Assembly (NCBI GenBank): GCA_015501585.1
Contig: JADNRY010000362.1
Coordinates: 1-61,614, forward strand
DNA length: 61,614 nucleotides
Source: Rhodocollybia butyracea
Lineage: Eukaryota; Basidiomycota; Agaricomycetes; Agaricales; Omphalotaceae
Direction: 5' to 3'
A program made the position numbers and the translations under genes. Below the pieces are notes generated by a model that was not told the origin of the DNA, made no database searches, and saw only the letters and a list, made by a program, of their open reading frames with translations. Position 1 is the first letter of the stretch. Every line of letters starts with the position of its first letter. Below, piece after piece: positions 21,988 through 34,277 of this stretch.

Positions 21988-23754
21988 GGGATGTGCAGAG
22001 TGACCTTCCCAGACGGTCCTTGAAGTTTGCATTCCGCCAGTGCAAATGGTTTACAAGGGGATGGACGTTACAGGAGTTGATAGCACCAAAGACAGTTGTC
22101 TTCTTTGCACAAGATTGGGAGAGGATTGGGACTAAGGCGAGTTTGCAAGGGCTTATCACAGAGACTACTGGGATCCCATTGGGCGTTCTGTTGCACAATG
22201 ACTCAAGCAAGATGAGTATTGCAAAGAGGATGTCTTGGGCTGCCAGAAGGGAGACGACACGCATAGAAGATAGGGTATACTCGCTGATGGGCATTTTTGG
22301 TGTTTTCATGTCGCCAATCTACAGCGAAGGAACACATGCCTTCATCAGACTACAGGAGGAGATTTTAAAGACGTCCAATGATCAGACAATCTTTGCCTGG
22401 AAGGAAAAGTGGCCTCATTCCGATCCCAGGGGGTTACTTGCTACCAGTCCAGATGATTTTGAAGCAAGTGGGGAATATGAGCACGTTGATCGACCTGAAA
22501 ACCGACGGCCTCACCCGATGACCAATATGGGCTTACTGGTCCATCTTCCTCTCTTGCGCGTCATCCAACGGGATCCTCGGCAATTTTTGGCTCTCCTGAA
22601 TTATCGCCGGCGAGGGTCAAAGTATCTGGGCATCTATGTGACCAGGGCGGATGAGCATGAGTACGAGAGAGTCCATGTGGACACCCTTGTCGATGATGAT
22701 GCCACAATATTCGCCGAGTGCAGAAAAATCGAGGGAAGCCCGCAGGAGCTATTGTTCAGGGCGAGGACTCTGACTCGTTTCGAAGGTTATAACCCCCGGG
22801 TATCTTACCGAATATCGGTCATCTTTCCTGGTGGTCAGGGGGTCAGTGTTAGACAGGTATACCCTGCCGAACCCAGAAAAATCACCCTTACTGGAGTCGA
22901 TAGCATCCTAGGTCTTCTCCTGCGGAATGGGGAATCCCGCGCGTTCCTCTTCATACATGACCCGAGCACCCGCCCATTCGTCGTCATGGCTGGGATACAC
23001 CAAAATAATATTTGGTTGGACATTGTGCTTGGTTTTGAAACGGACAAGCCAAATCTCAAGGATATTCAGAAGTCGTACTATCAGGAAGGACAAGGAGAGA
23101 TGGTGTGGAAGGATTCGGACATGATATCAAAATTTCTGACCGATAATGAAGCCATCCTAGTCGAGGGACGATCCATGAACACTAATGTCTCGCAGCACTT
23201 CATGGTCAACATCCGCATCATAAACAAAATCCATCTAGCCATAGCTTCGGACTCTCTTCAGCCCGTTCAGCATGTCCTCAGTGTATCTTTTTCCGAGGTG
23301 ATAGATGCTGGATTCTCCCTACTGGAAGCATACCCCAATAGTTTTTGGGAAGTATCATCCAACAGCACGATCAGGAATCATTTCTGGTTTGATAATACCC
23401 CAAATAACCTGGGCATTCTAATTTTTTGACAATACAAAGGACGGGGTTAAATTTGGGGTCACATTGGGAATCTGGGACAATGTGATATGGTCTGATCTTT
23501 ATTTTCTGACGGGCACAGAGTCCGAGGCGACTGCGACGGATATACACGCTACACACTACAATGATTTCAGACACATTTTACTGTTGGGGGAGCATATTAG
23601 ACGAGGCAACAACTCAAGCCTACATGCTTCCGATTGTCTTGAGCCATTAGATCCTTCGTCGGTGGGCAACTCAGGATGGTTGGCATCTGTTTGCTCACAT
23701 GCCATTGGAAATTCTCACCAGTACCAGTCTGATATCAGAGTTAGCTCATTCTAG
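21988..23754 (+). pseudogene. Truncated, frameshifted HET-domain gene copy
   Basis: This is a close copy of the gene at 3242-5335, starting at the codons for DVQSDLP, so about the first 109 residues, including the core HET motifs, are missing. The rest is collinear: CKWFTRGWTLQELIAP, RIEDRVYSLMGIFG, DQTIFAWKEKW. At about 23424 one extra T in a T run (attttttgac versus cctttttgac in the intact copy) creates a stop after GILIF; the remaining 100 or so codons continue in another frame to 23754. Small in-frame differences, such as a shorter stretch near 23085, show independent drift. The open part (from the ATG at 21990) could still make about a 478-residue protein, but it would lack the HET domain. 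Confidence 0.88.
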
Positions 23755-24359
23755 GGATTTTACCATGATACTTTAACCTGCAATCTCGATACCAGTATCT
23801 TTGCTTTGTATGTTGTACTGAATGCTATTTGAGATTTATTCACATTATATGGTGACCATTGAGAGAGAATGTAATTTTACCTATTCTTGACCTCACGCAG
23901 CCTCGTACCGCCCCGTAGTAAATTCTATGAAGACCGTCGCGAGACCTGTAGGATTTGCAGTGGCACGAGGACTTATTCCGTCTCACGAGGCGCTAGCCTT
24001 TTTTTCCAAATGCCGTATTCTTCACTGCTCGAACATTAGCACTCTCACCTTTACCGGCTCCTTGAGATTTTGTTCCATTCTTGTTCCCATTTCCTTTCCA
24101 TTGGTAGTACTATTTGCGCGTGAGGGTTCGAGAATTTCTGCTGATACACGTCGGTGGAACGGAAAAAGAGTCAGTGATACAGCTGTCTGATTCATATTCG
24201 TACAAGTAACCAATTCCTCCCGGTTATTCCTGATTCCTGAGATAGTGGATCTTTGTTCTGCTAAGTATGGATGGATAGTCAACTGGGGACAAACACACAA
24301 AGAACATGAGCATACCTCCAGACTTCGTGGCCTTAGCTCTCTGCAGCGTTTCGAGATCG
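23755..24359. other. HET-copy 3' flank, part of the duplicated block
   Basis: It matches 5336-5967 in blocks, in the same order. It lacks about 240 bases found in the first block, the join being at ctctgcagcg followed by tttcgaga near 24345. There is no gene. Confidence 0.7.
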
Positions 24360-27300
24360 AGATAGTCGAAATTTCGAATGGACCTAGTAGCAATGATTAT
24401 GAGCATGGAAATGAAAACGAGGTAGAACTAACAGTAGGAATAAGCATGAATAAATGATCGGCGACGGTAGCAGAAGCAGCAATGAAGAACGTACGGTTAG
24501 GCAACGTAGAGACTGGGATACAGACTCCCTTTCGCGTTCTCTTGTCCTTTTCCCATCTCCGTCTCCCACATTTATAATGGTTTTAGTTTCAATTGCCTCG
24601 CAAGAGCCACTCTCACATGCCTGACACACAAAGAGATGCATAGGGTGGGGAAGCAACCCAAGGCTCTTCTAGGAGTATTCAAGAAATCAAGGAGGAAACC
24701 TACTGCGATACGAAACTCTTTCTTGCCCAAGTCTGCATTAATCGGCGCCAACGGTAACACTTCCAACACAAAGACAAATCCACAAACCAGATCAAAGAAT
24801 AAAACCTACTCAAAATGAAACACAGCGCCTTCGCAAACGCCATCAAATCCACTTTGTTTGATGAGTTATGTTCCTTCGCGCTCGCTTTACGCCCATACTA
24901 TCACTAATACCATTCCGACGAGTAGACCAGATATGAGATAGTAGTTGTGGGACGTTTTTGTGGAGGTCTTAAGCTGCGAAGATTCCAATGAAAGGGAAGA
25001 TGCGGGGGCGGAACAACGACATCTGCGAGACTGCATCGGACTTGGGAGTCGGAATTGGGACACAGATTTGAGGTTGTTAAGAAAGATGTATATGGAGAGC
25101 TTGAAGCTTGAAAACGGTAAGAAGATCCACAGTGACAAAATGGCCTCAAACGCATCAAATGAAATGAAATCAGCAAGCGCCCACGATTTGCATAGACGCT
25201 CAGAGATCTCACGGTCAGGTCACGGTCACGGTTACCACGTTGCCCTCCTGCTCTTCACGATCACCCAGGCTATCGTATATCACCATGTATCATGGACAAG
25301 CTAACAGAGCTTTGACTGTTCAGATATGGTATGTGCACTCTAGGAACTTGAAGCTCTAACGTCCCCTGGTTCTTACACAAATTTTCATCCAGGCTTTCTG
25401 GCACTTCGGAACCGATAGCATGCAACGAATATCCTCAGAGACATTGCAGTATGTCCGTAACCAAAAGTTCAAATAGTAGATTTTCTACTCTAGTCATCTA
25501 ATCTACAAGCCGGAAAAAAACTTGGACGAAAGATTTAGAAGATGAATTGTCTTCCGAGTCTCTACCTCTCGTTTTTGCAGAATACTCTTCTGTTATGCAT
25601 CGAGTATAACCACTGCTATGCGACGGCGTACTCTACCCATTGCTACAAATGTCAATGCTGAAGCTGCTTGCCGCAAACGCTGACGAGTTGTCTCCCAATG
25701 ACATTGCCTCTCCCGTTGAACTTGCTTCACTCATGTCTTCGACGATGTAGCCCACTCCGAGTCCATATCCCTTGACTATCGCCCCCTACATCGTCTCCGT
25801 CTCTCATTCCAACTATCCCGGCTCTCACTTCTCTTCCCGCCTCACTTCGACCACTCTCGCATCTCTCGAACAGAAAGAGATGCTCTGGGCTAGGGAAAAG
25901 CAGCTCAGAGCTGCTCTAGGCGCGAGAATTCCATCTTGAAGAGTAATGAAATAGAGAGACGGTGACTCTGGAAGGCCTAATGGCCAACAATGACGATGAT
26001 CCATACGCGTCTCTGTCTCAGCCCCGAACTAGGAACACATTTGAAACTCAAGCTTCCGAGGTTCCTGAGGTTCGGGTTAGGTCATCTAAACGCGGAAAGT
26101 TGAGGTAGGAGAGTAAAAAAAAACAACGAGAATGTTTCTACACGCGAACGTTTGTCTGTCACAGCGCGATGAGTTTTGTTTTCTCAATCTGCTGAACATC
26201 CTTCTCATGATATCACGTTCTTTTTACCTTTTTGACTACCTTTCACCTTTCGGTTTCGATCCGGGATCCCTTCATCTTACCTTGTCGCTTTGCACCTGTC
26301 TCTACTCTCCGCTACGCTACTACTCCATCCATATCTCTACACCTAGCTACCGACCGTCTCACCGCCAACAACTAGCTGTCCTCCGACGTCGGTTTCAGGA
26401 TGGACTCATGAGACAACCGAGCCGAGCTCGTCAAATCCGTCAAACTCGGCAGACGTCCAAGACCGATGCGGAGGCTTCCCGGCGCAAACAGGACCGGAAA
26501 GACCATCCAGAGGCAGATGGATCCTCGGACCCAGCTGCGAACACCAAACCCCCCAGCAACGGTGACGACAACTCTTTGCCGCCCAGCTCTGAATCCGTCA
26601 ACGCCAACACGGTACCTCTCCCACATCTATTTCGACCACAAACGCGTGCGCGAGTCCCTCAGCCGAATCAAAAAAAAATCACAAAACCCCAAAAAAAGAC
26701 TTCGCAAACGCCTCAAATCCACATCATCTGGGGAATTATGTCCCTTCGCAAATTCCGTATACCAATACCCTACTAATACCAACACGACGAGCGGGGCAGA
26801 AACGAAAGGCGGCTGGGACGGTGGTGGGGACCCGAACGACACGTTGAGTCCGTTTTCACGGCGGTTTCTAACGGCGGAAATTCCGGAGAAGGGTGAATGG
26901 CAGTCGGGGAAGACGCCTGGGGAGAAGAAGGGGCCCAAGAACGAAGATAGAATCGGCCGACGTCTCCAGTGACCACTAACCCGACTTCACCTGTGTCTGC
27001 TGCGCCTGCGGTTATGCTCACGAATTTGGTGGGGGCAAACGCGAATGCTATGGCTACGTCGGAGTGGCTTTGTGTTTTTTGCGAGTACGAGTTGTTCTTC
27101 GGGAGTATCGGAGGGTGTTGAGGAGAAGGTGGTTTTGAAGAGGCGGAGGCACGCGAGGGAGAGGGCGAGGGATGTTACCGGGGCGGCAGGGGCCGGTAAG
27201 GATGGTGCTGGTGCTGGTGTAGGGAAAGCTAAGCCTGCAAAGGCTTCGAATGTGAAGAGGCCGATGAGAAGTGATTTGGATGTGGCAGTCATAGGGTGGG

Positions 27301-27545
27301 TCGGAAGATGTGAGTAATGGGAATGGGGGTGTGGAAGATGACCTCACATGCTCAAACGCTACTCGGGTTTGAATGTTGAATATGAGTATGTGCTTGATAT
27401 CAATTACTAATGTGGAAAGTTGAAGTTAAAGAAGAACGAGAGAAAAGAGATTTGTGAAACGTTCATTTCCGACCAAAAGGCAGGGATCGTGTCAAATAAT
27501 ATCAAGGTACTCTCCGCTCGCCATTCTATAAGCTAGGGAACTTTC
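24360..27545 (+). pseudogene. Composite repeat copy 4: broken CxxC-ELFFG gene, two modules
   Basis: The upstream module (24380-24990) carries a partial 3' end without a clear CxxC box. The full-length module starts near 25020, with first-exon ATGGACAAGCTAACAG near 25291, FGTDSMQRISSET blocks near 25405 and MANDDDDPYASL near 25981. A well-preserved stretch, 26400-27320, follows: DPAANTKPPSNGDDNSLP, GGGDPNDTLSPFSRRFLTAE, KTPGEKKG, LCVFCEYELFFG near 27070, KAKPAKASN near 27230. Frames switch several times. The end near 27545 matches the end of copy 2, and the kinase gene begins about 120 bases further on. Confidence 0.78.
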
Positions 27546-27662
27546 CGAGAACCAGCATTTAGCCATGCGGCATTCACATGTTCCGGTACATGATTCAGAT
27601 ATTGGATCTCTTGCTTTGAACTCCCATAATCAAGATATCATTGACTTTACATCTTCTCTTTC

Positions 27663-30216
27663 ATGGCTATGGCTATCGATATCAAAAAACTCTTGAAGGA
27701 AGTAGAAATCGTACTTGCTGATAAAGAGGAGTACAAGGAATTGTTGGCACAAACGGGAAGTTATGCCGGGGATTTACTCGATCTCTTTCAGACCGTACGT
27801 TCACCTCAATAACCTACCTCCCTCTTCGTGCTACTAGTACTAATGTAGTTTTCAGCTATCCGGATATCCAGATGTCAAACCGCACCTTCGTTCCGCCATT
27901 TTCAAAGCAATGCTTAGACTTTCCAAGAGCTCGAATGTATTCCCAAAATGTTTGTTGATCCAAAACGTCAATACACTGGAGAACCGTCCTGTAACCGCTG
28001 GAGGTTTTGGGGAAATATGGAAAGGCACGATTGGGGAATCAACACAGGCGGTTTGTCTCAAGATTGTCAAAGTCTTCTCAGTATCAGACGTTGAGAGCCT
28101 TGTACGGGTGCGTTCTCAGTTATATCGGCCGAAATACATGATACTGAGTCTGTGTCATCTGGTAGGAATTTGTATGCGAAGCGATTATCTGGAAACAACT
28201 CGAACATCCGAACTTATTGCCGTTCCTTGGACTTTATTTCTTGGATGACACAAGAATCTGCTTGATTTCTCCTTGGATGGACAATGGCAATCTTGTTCAA
28301 TATTTGAAGAAACGTCGAAATCAAGTAGACCATCACTTACTTGTACGTTTGATCCTGCTCAAAGACTGTTGACTTCACTGAATCCCACCAAACAGGTTTG
28401 TGATGTTGCCCATGGCCTTGCGTACCTACACAGCATGGAGATTATCCACGCAGACCTAAAAGGAGTGAGAACAAATTTACATCCATTCTTATTTTTCCAA
28501 TCATAATCTTGGCTTTGCAAGCTCAATGTTCTCATAACTTCTGCAGAAAGAGCATGCATCGCAGACTTTGGACTATCGCGCATCGTGGAGGGTGTAGATC
28601 TTTGTAAAATAACAACAAACATCACCAATAATGGGCGAGGAAGTATGAGATGGATGGCACCAGAGCTTTTACAGCCGTCACCAGCCTCACCTTCATACGA
28701 GAGCGATGTATATGCTTTTGCTTGCGTGTGCTATGAGGTGCCAGTTCTTCATATTGAAAGTACTCCAGAATTAACTAAAGAACGTGAGATATACACAGGG
28801 CTCCTCCCATTTCAGCTGGTCAAGCATGACTTCGCTGTTATGCGAGATGTAATCAACGGGAAACGTCCTTCGCGCCCCCAAAATGCAACTGACAAAATGT
28901 GGTCCATTATAGAACGCTGCTGGCTCACAGAACCATCTGATCGTCTCACTACTAAAATGCTCTTGCGAGAACTGACTGAATCAGACCCTAGTGCGCCACC
29001 ACCGGCTGATTGTGAGCGTGATATTACCAGTATCTGGACCAACCTGGACCACAAAGACATTCCACTCACAGCTTCCAACTTCTTGTCTCAATCAGCTGAG
29101 AAGGTACAACGGAGGATGGAATCCGAATACCTCATTGCCAAACACCAGGAAGAGGTAGCTATTATGCGAGCCGAGATGAACGAGTTGAAGGATAGGAATG
29201 TCAAGCTAGTGAGTGATTTAGACGCAGAGAAGAAAGCTCGGATAGAATTGGAAAAAGAAGTCGAAACAGAGAGGGATGTTAATCAGCGTCAAAGGGTTGA
29301 GCTATTGCAGAGCTTTGACCAGGAGAGAAGGATCCAGAACGCACAAGTGGATAGGCTTATTGCGAGGCACAAACAAGAGTTGGCTGTGCTACAAGCTGAA
29401 ATCAATGCGTCGAAAATCGTCTCATCAAGCAATAACTCAAGTACTGCAAATGGAAGCACCGGAGCTGGTCATAACTCGAGCTCTGATGATAGTGTTATCA
29501 TAGCGTGAGTGTATCCCCGTTTTGAAATAAGTACAAGGCGCCTACGGTCTGTTGTTTACAGTGTAATGGGAATGAGTGGGACAGGAAAATCATCCGTAAC
29601 ATTAAATTCCTTGTTCTGTGTTACTTCAACTAACCTTTATCCGCTCGCAGTTGATCAAGGCGATCTCAGGTGTCAGAGTAGGCTCGAACCAAACCTGGGA
29701 TAATATGCACATCGAGTGTGTCAACTTCACTGATCCCAGAACCGGTCACAAGGTGACCATCCTTGACACGCCGGGCTTTAATGACTCTGCTATTTCGGAC
29801 ACAGATATCTTGAAAATGATTACCGACTTTTTACTGAATCAGTGAGTTATTGTTTCAGTGCCCATCTTCGCACTTACGGTCAACGTTGTTCAAGGTACGG
29901 TGCCAATCGAAAGCTAAATGGTATCGTGTATCTCCAAAGAATCTCCGATCCCAGGTTCGGTGGCCTGAACAGGCGAACCCTTCGAATGTTGAAGAAACTC
30001 TGCGGTACTGACAGATACACGAACATTGTGGTGCTTACCACGTTCTGGGACATACTCAGCAAACAGGAAGGCGAGGAACGAGAGAGACACATACGCAACA
30101 ACTTCTTCCGGGAGCTGCTTGAAGGAGGCGCTGCATATATGCGACATGACCGGGAGTATACGGTCACTGGTCAGAGGGTGGTGGACCGATGTTTAAATTA
30201 CGAAGGAGGTGCGTGA
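27663..30216 (+). CDS. TKL-type kinase-coiled coil-P-loop GTPase fusion, nine exons, 702 aa, C-terminally shortened
   Basis: Exons 27663-27794, 27856-28107, 28166-28342, 28396-28464, 28522-28737, 28789-29504, 29562-29595, 29651-29841, 29895-30216 join in frame (2109 nt). The kinase spans residues about 85-345: glycine loop AGGFGEIWKG, lysine in VCLKIVKV, catalytic loop IIHADLKGLNVLI, ADFGLSR, RWMAPELL, SDVYAFACVCYE, ERCWLTEP. It looks catalytically complete. A coiled coil (about 375-480) and a Ser/Asn-rich linker lead to NSSSDDSVIIA, then the GTPase: P-loop MGMSGTGKSS, ILDTPGFND, VVLTTFWD. A stop at 30214 follows RVVDRCLN; relative to paralogues about ten codons are lost and the frame shifts. 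Helix-coding sequence (MEFEDTAAGSMQREK) continues in another frame to about 30358, where the repeat begins. A signalling role is inferred. Confidence 0.8.
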
Positions 30217-30359
30217 AGAAGGGATGGAATTCGAGGATACGGCAGCTGGCTCGATGCAGCGCGAAAAGCTGGATCTCATTGCTATACACAAAGCAGAGGT
30301 GGGAAGGGAGATCAACGAGTTGAACAACCACAACCAGACAAGAGCATGGGAGCTAAGTT
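30217..30359 (+). pseudogene. Out-of-frame remnant of the GTPase C-terminal helix
   Basis: After the stop at 30214-30216 another frame reads EVREEGMEFEDTAAGSMQRE and KAEVGREINELN, matching the C-terminal coiled-coil start of the tandem GTPases. It ends with a stop near 30358, where similarity to the composite repeat begins. Confidence 0.75.
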
Positions 30360-32560
30360 AGATGCAATAGTAATGATTATGAGCAGGAAAATCAAACGAG
30401 GTAGAACTAGGAGTAGGAATAAGATACATACTTGCCCTTTTCCCATCTCCATCTCCCACATTCAATATATTTATTTTAACTCACAAAAACCACTCTCACA
30501 TGCCTACACAAAGAGAAGGAAGAAGCAACTCAAGACTCGAGCTCTTCTAGGAGTATTCGAGGGAACCTACTGCGATACGGAACTCTTCCTAAACCAACTC
30601 AGGATTGCTCAGCGCCAACGGTAGCACTTCCAACACAAACACGAATCCACAAACCAAATCGAAAAAGAAAAGCTACTCAAAACCAGACACAGAGTTCCTC
30701 GCAAAGATGAGTTATGCACGTTCCTCCACACTCGCTTTACGCCCATACTATCACTACTTCCATTCCGACGAGCGGGCCAGATATGAGATAGTGAGGTTTC
30801 TGTGGAGATTTTCAGCTGCTAAGATTCTAATGAAAGGGGAACATGCGGGCGGCGGGGGAAGATAAAGGAATGAAGAGCCCACGCGGATAAGAGTCGGCCG
30901 ACCTCTCCGAAGATAACCAGCTCGTCTTCAGTAAATTCGACGGTCACGACAAACTCGATTGCTACATCTCGGAATGCCTCTGCGGATTCTGTAACAACGA
31001 ACTGTTCTTCGGCGATGAAGAGGAATAACTAAGTACACTGAGAAGGGGGAGCGGTGTTTTGAAGAGAGCAGAGAGAGGGTGAGAGAGCGGGAGGTGCCGG
31101 TAAGCGTGCCACGTGCAGGTGCAGGCACCTGGCAAAGTGACCGGCGAGTTTGTCATAGGGCATTGTAGCGATTTTCGGGAAGGAGGTGGATTGATGAAGA
31201 CCGTGTATGAGCCTAAATCGGCGTCTCGTCAGCGTGAAGAGGCTATGAAAGGAATGTTGGAAAGGATATCAGTATGTTTTCGAATTATTCATGCGTACCA
31301 TTCGGGGCGTGAAGAGTCTCTCTTTCAAGCAACATTCCCTCTTCATATATCCTTTCTCGGTTGGCTATATAATATCCAAATGCAAGTCAAGCGTAGTCGC
31401 GTCTTGGTACGCGAGGATTCGAGGTTTTTATAGACACGCAGAGCTGGTTGATACAAGGAGCATACAGACTGCGTTGGACTGGGAGAAGGTAGAGTGTGAT
31501 AGGTACCCTGTCTGATTCTGTATAGGCACTTGACATAAAGTAAGTGCGAGTGCAACATGGAACAGCGTTAAACAGAAGAGAAGACCCAGTATTCATCTTG
31601 TTCATTTTGTTTGCTCCGAATTCGAGGCATCGTTGACTGAGAATCCTAGAATTATACAATGCTTTATTAGTTGGGTCTAGACAGCTGTAAGAAGACACAA
31701 GAAAGGAAAGGTTGTGGATGAGTCGGTCAACCTTACACTACTGAGCGCCCACGGGGGACCGGACAGACGCCGAGGTAAGTACCATAACGTGACTAAGTTA
31801 AACCAAGTTACCAACCAACCTCAAGCTCGAGAGCTCGAACGACGAGGTATCTCAGCCGAGATATGATATTTTGAGCGTGCGCTCACCTTAAACTTCTGGC
31901 GACTTTGCGGTACCTCAAGCTTCAATGTTTCAGCGTCCGCTGTTTCAACAGGCTTACCTCTGAAAAGATGTTATTCGACGAATATCTCTGTAGTCAGCGC
32001 TGATACACTTCCGAATTCGAATACCACAAGTCATCTACCGTTGAACCACCCAGTGCCTCATTCAAAGCTCTTTTCCATTCCTTTCATATTCCAGGATTAC
32101 TGCCTCTCTCACTCCCTTGAAGACGTGTCTAATGGATCAGGACAAGGATCACTCGTCACCGCAGGGGCAACCTCATTAACACCTGCAACAAGGAGTAATA
32201 CCTAAACGCAAAGACACCCATCGAAAGTACTAGAGGCGGAAACGGAGCCCGGAGATCAGTGAGCAGGCCTTTCTTGACTTGTATCTTTCCTTTTATTCCC
32301 TTCATTCTGTTAACGTTCATTCTGATTCACAGCTTGTTCCTTTCGGTTTCAAAATCTCACCTGTGACCCTAAACTTTTGGCTTTTGGCTTCGCATTTATT
32401 TCACGCTACGCTATTACTGATCTTTACTTCAACCTACCGACCGCCTCTTTGGATCGAAAGTGGCAATTCTTCGACGCCGCATCCAAGATGAAGTCGAGTC
32501 TAGCCCGTCAAGTTTGTGAAGTTTAACAGGCGTCCAAACGTTCAAGCTTGCAAGGCCAGC
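30360..32560 (+). pseudogene. Composite repeat copy 5: strongly decayed
   Basis: It starts with the same block as copies 2 and 4 (tagtaatgattatgagca). The upstream module holds LCGFCNNELFFGDEE near 30980-31020. The spacer with gcgattttcgg is near 31170, and agcgcccacggg near 31744 corresponds to the leader of the full module. The region 32270-32520 matches the part just before the DPAANTKPSSNGD block of the other copies (for example tttcctttcggttt near 32336), then similarity fades, so the 3' half with the CxxC box of the second module is missing. Confidence 0.65.
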
Positions 32561-32910
32561 GCAGGTGTAATCTCGACGCAGATAGCAGTGGAATCTCAAA
32601 TCAAGTCTGGGCATACGCGTTTGGGAAACAGGTTAATATTTTGCCTTGTAGGGTTGGGACGTGCACACATGCTGCGAATCATGATCAACAAGGTCGCTGT
32701 TCGGGGAGTGATAGCGGCGTTCTTGATCAATCGCGAGAAAAAGTCAGCGGGGTTTTGCCGGATAGGCTGGGGTCTGCACACCATGAACTACTCTCCCAGG
32801 TTGATCGATGAATTGGCCAAAGCCACCAAAAGCGCATCGCATAAAGAAGCAATAAAGAAGATCTGAGTGCAATGCACCATTAAATAAATATAGATACAAA
32901 CAATTGAACA
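32561..32910. other. Unassigned stretch with chance ORFs
   Basis: An open frame of 116 codons (32516-32866) covers this stretch and the end of the repeat, but it has no recognisable domain. I see no other gene. Confidence 0.4.
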
Positions 32911-34277
32911 TCAAACGACCTCGTTTCTTTTTCTTTTCTTATTGGGGACTAATTTGCGTAAACTTTCCCCGATACCCTCCAGAAATGCAAAGAATCGAAT
33001 AGCGCAATTCAAAACTCGGAGCTTTCCGTCAACATCCTCCGCGCGAGTCTGAAGTTCTTGGACTTTTTCCTTCAAGGATCGTATTTCCTCTGTCAAGGAT
33101 CGTAGGTCCTCTGTTGGGATATGATTCGGTGCGGGGGGTGTGGGGTAAGGCTTCTCTCTATTGGAAGAGGGTCCGCCCATCGGAACCTGGTCTGCCCGCA
33201 GTATAACCTGTGTCGATCCCGGAGTAGACGACGTTTGCCACCTTGCATTGGCTAGCGTTAAGGATTTCGCATTCAAATGATTTATACTTTCCTGAATCTG
33301 AGAACGTTCATCTTCCAACTCCTCCGAATCCTCGTTGCCTTGCCCCATCTCCTCCATGAGCTCATCCAGCTCTTTCTGGTGCTTCTCCACTTGTTGCATA
33401 ATGTCGCGTTGAAGCATCTTTCCTGCGGTGGTTTCCGCCAGCTCCTTGTGCTTGTCGACAATCTCGCGCTGTATCAACAGGGAAACAGGGCTTTTGTTAA
33501 TCAGATGGCTGAGGATCTTATTGGCGGAGTCGATACTATTATGATCATGTCGGAAGATCGTGCCACCACTTTCAATAATTGGTTTGAATAGATCGGGTTC
33601 AGTCTTCAACTCCGCAAGTCGTGCCTCTGCTATCGATCTTTCCTCCTGGTCCCATCGTGTCGTAACAACGGCGACATTCTTGAATGCATCACTACCACAG
33701 AGTTTCTGGAACATGTCGAGGTTGCGCCTAGCCGCACCGCCCATCCTGACGTCTGAGATACGGTGAAAGTATAAGATACCACTCAAAGCTCTTTTTCTTC
33801 GATGCCTAGAAAACATGGAAAAGGTTCGATGATATGTCTATATCAAGAATGATGACTTACTCGGTGGCCAGGAAATCACCAATTATTGTCAAGATTTCGA
33901 TATCACTCTTGTTCGTATCATCAAAGCCTGGCACGTCGATAAGAATAACATCCTTGTTCCCAAAGATGAATTGATGGTATTGAACGTTCTGGGTGCAGGA
34001 CTCTAGGTCTCTCCCGACAAGGAATTTGGATGCACCAGCAAGATTCACAAACTGGAACAACAAAACTATGGTGAGTGGCTTTAAGAAACAACCAACGTAG
34101 GAACTAACTGAGGTCTTTCCCGTTCCTGTTCCGCCTAAAAGTCTTGGGAATATTAGACCAGAAATCCCTTCTTATAAATTAATGGAGAAATGGGACGTAC
34201 AAGATGGAAACTTGCGGTCGTTGTTTGGAACCTCGGTGTGGCTGTTTAGCTGAGCTTGCGGAAACTACCGATGCCAT
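32911..34277 (-). CDS. AIG1-like P-loop GTPase with long coiled coil and basic tail, four exons, 398 aa
   Basis: Exons 34277-34201, 34142-34109, 34051-33861 and 33805-32911 join in frame (1197 nt). G1 is LLLGGTGTGKTSFVNLAG, followed by the family block LVGRDLESCTQNV; G3 is ILIDVPGFDDT. Residues after about 100 read GILYFHRISDVRMGG and VAVVTTRWDQE, where TTRWD stands in for the usual N/TKxD. Two coiled-coil stretches follow: about 215-270 with KHQKELDELMEE, and about 330-360 with EEIRSLKEKVQELQ. The C-terminus is LVPNKKRKRNEVV, a possible nuclear targeting or membrane-binding patch. The same three intron positions occur in the tandem GTPases at 35110 and 36910, although the protein is much more diverged. 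GTP binding is expected; the biological role of these expanded fungal families is not settled. Confidence 0.88.

Noticed and set aside
32516..32866. Plus-strand open frame of 116 codons after repeat copy 5
   Set aside because: It begins inside decayed repeat sequence and shows no domain.
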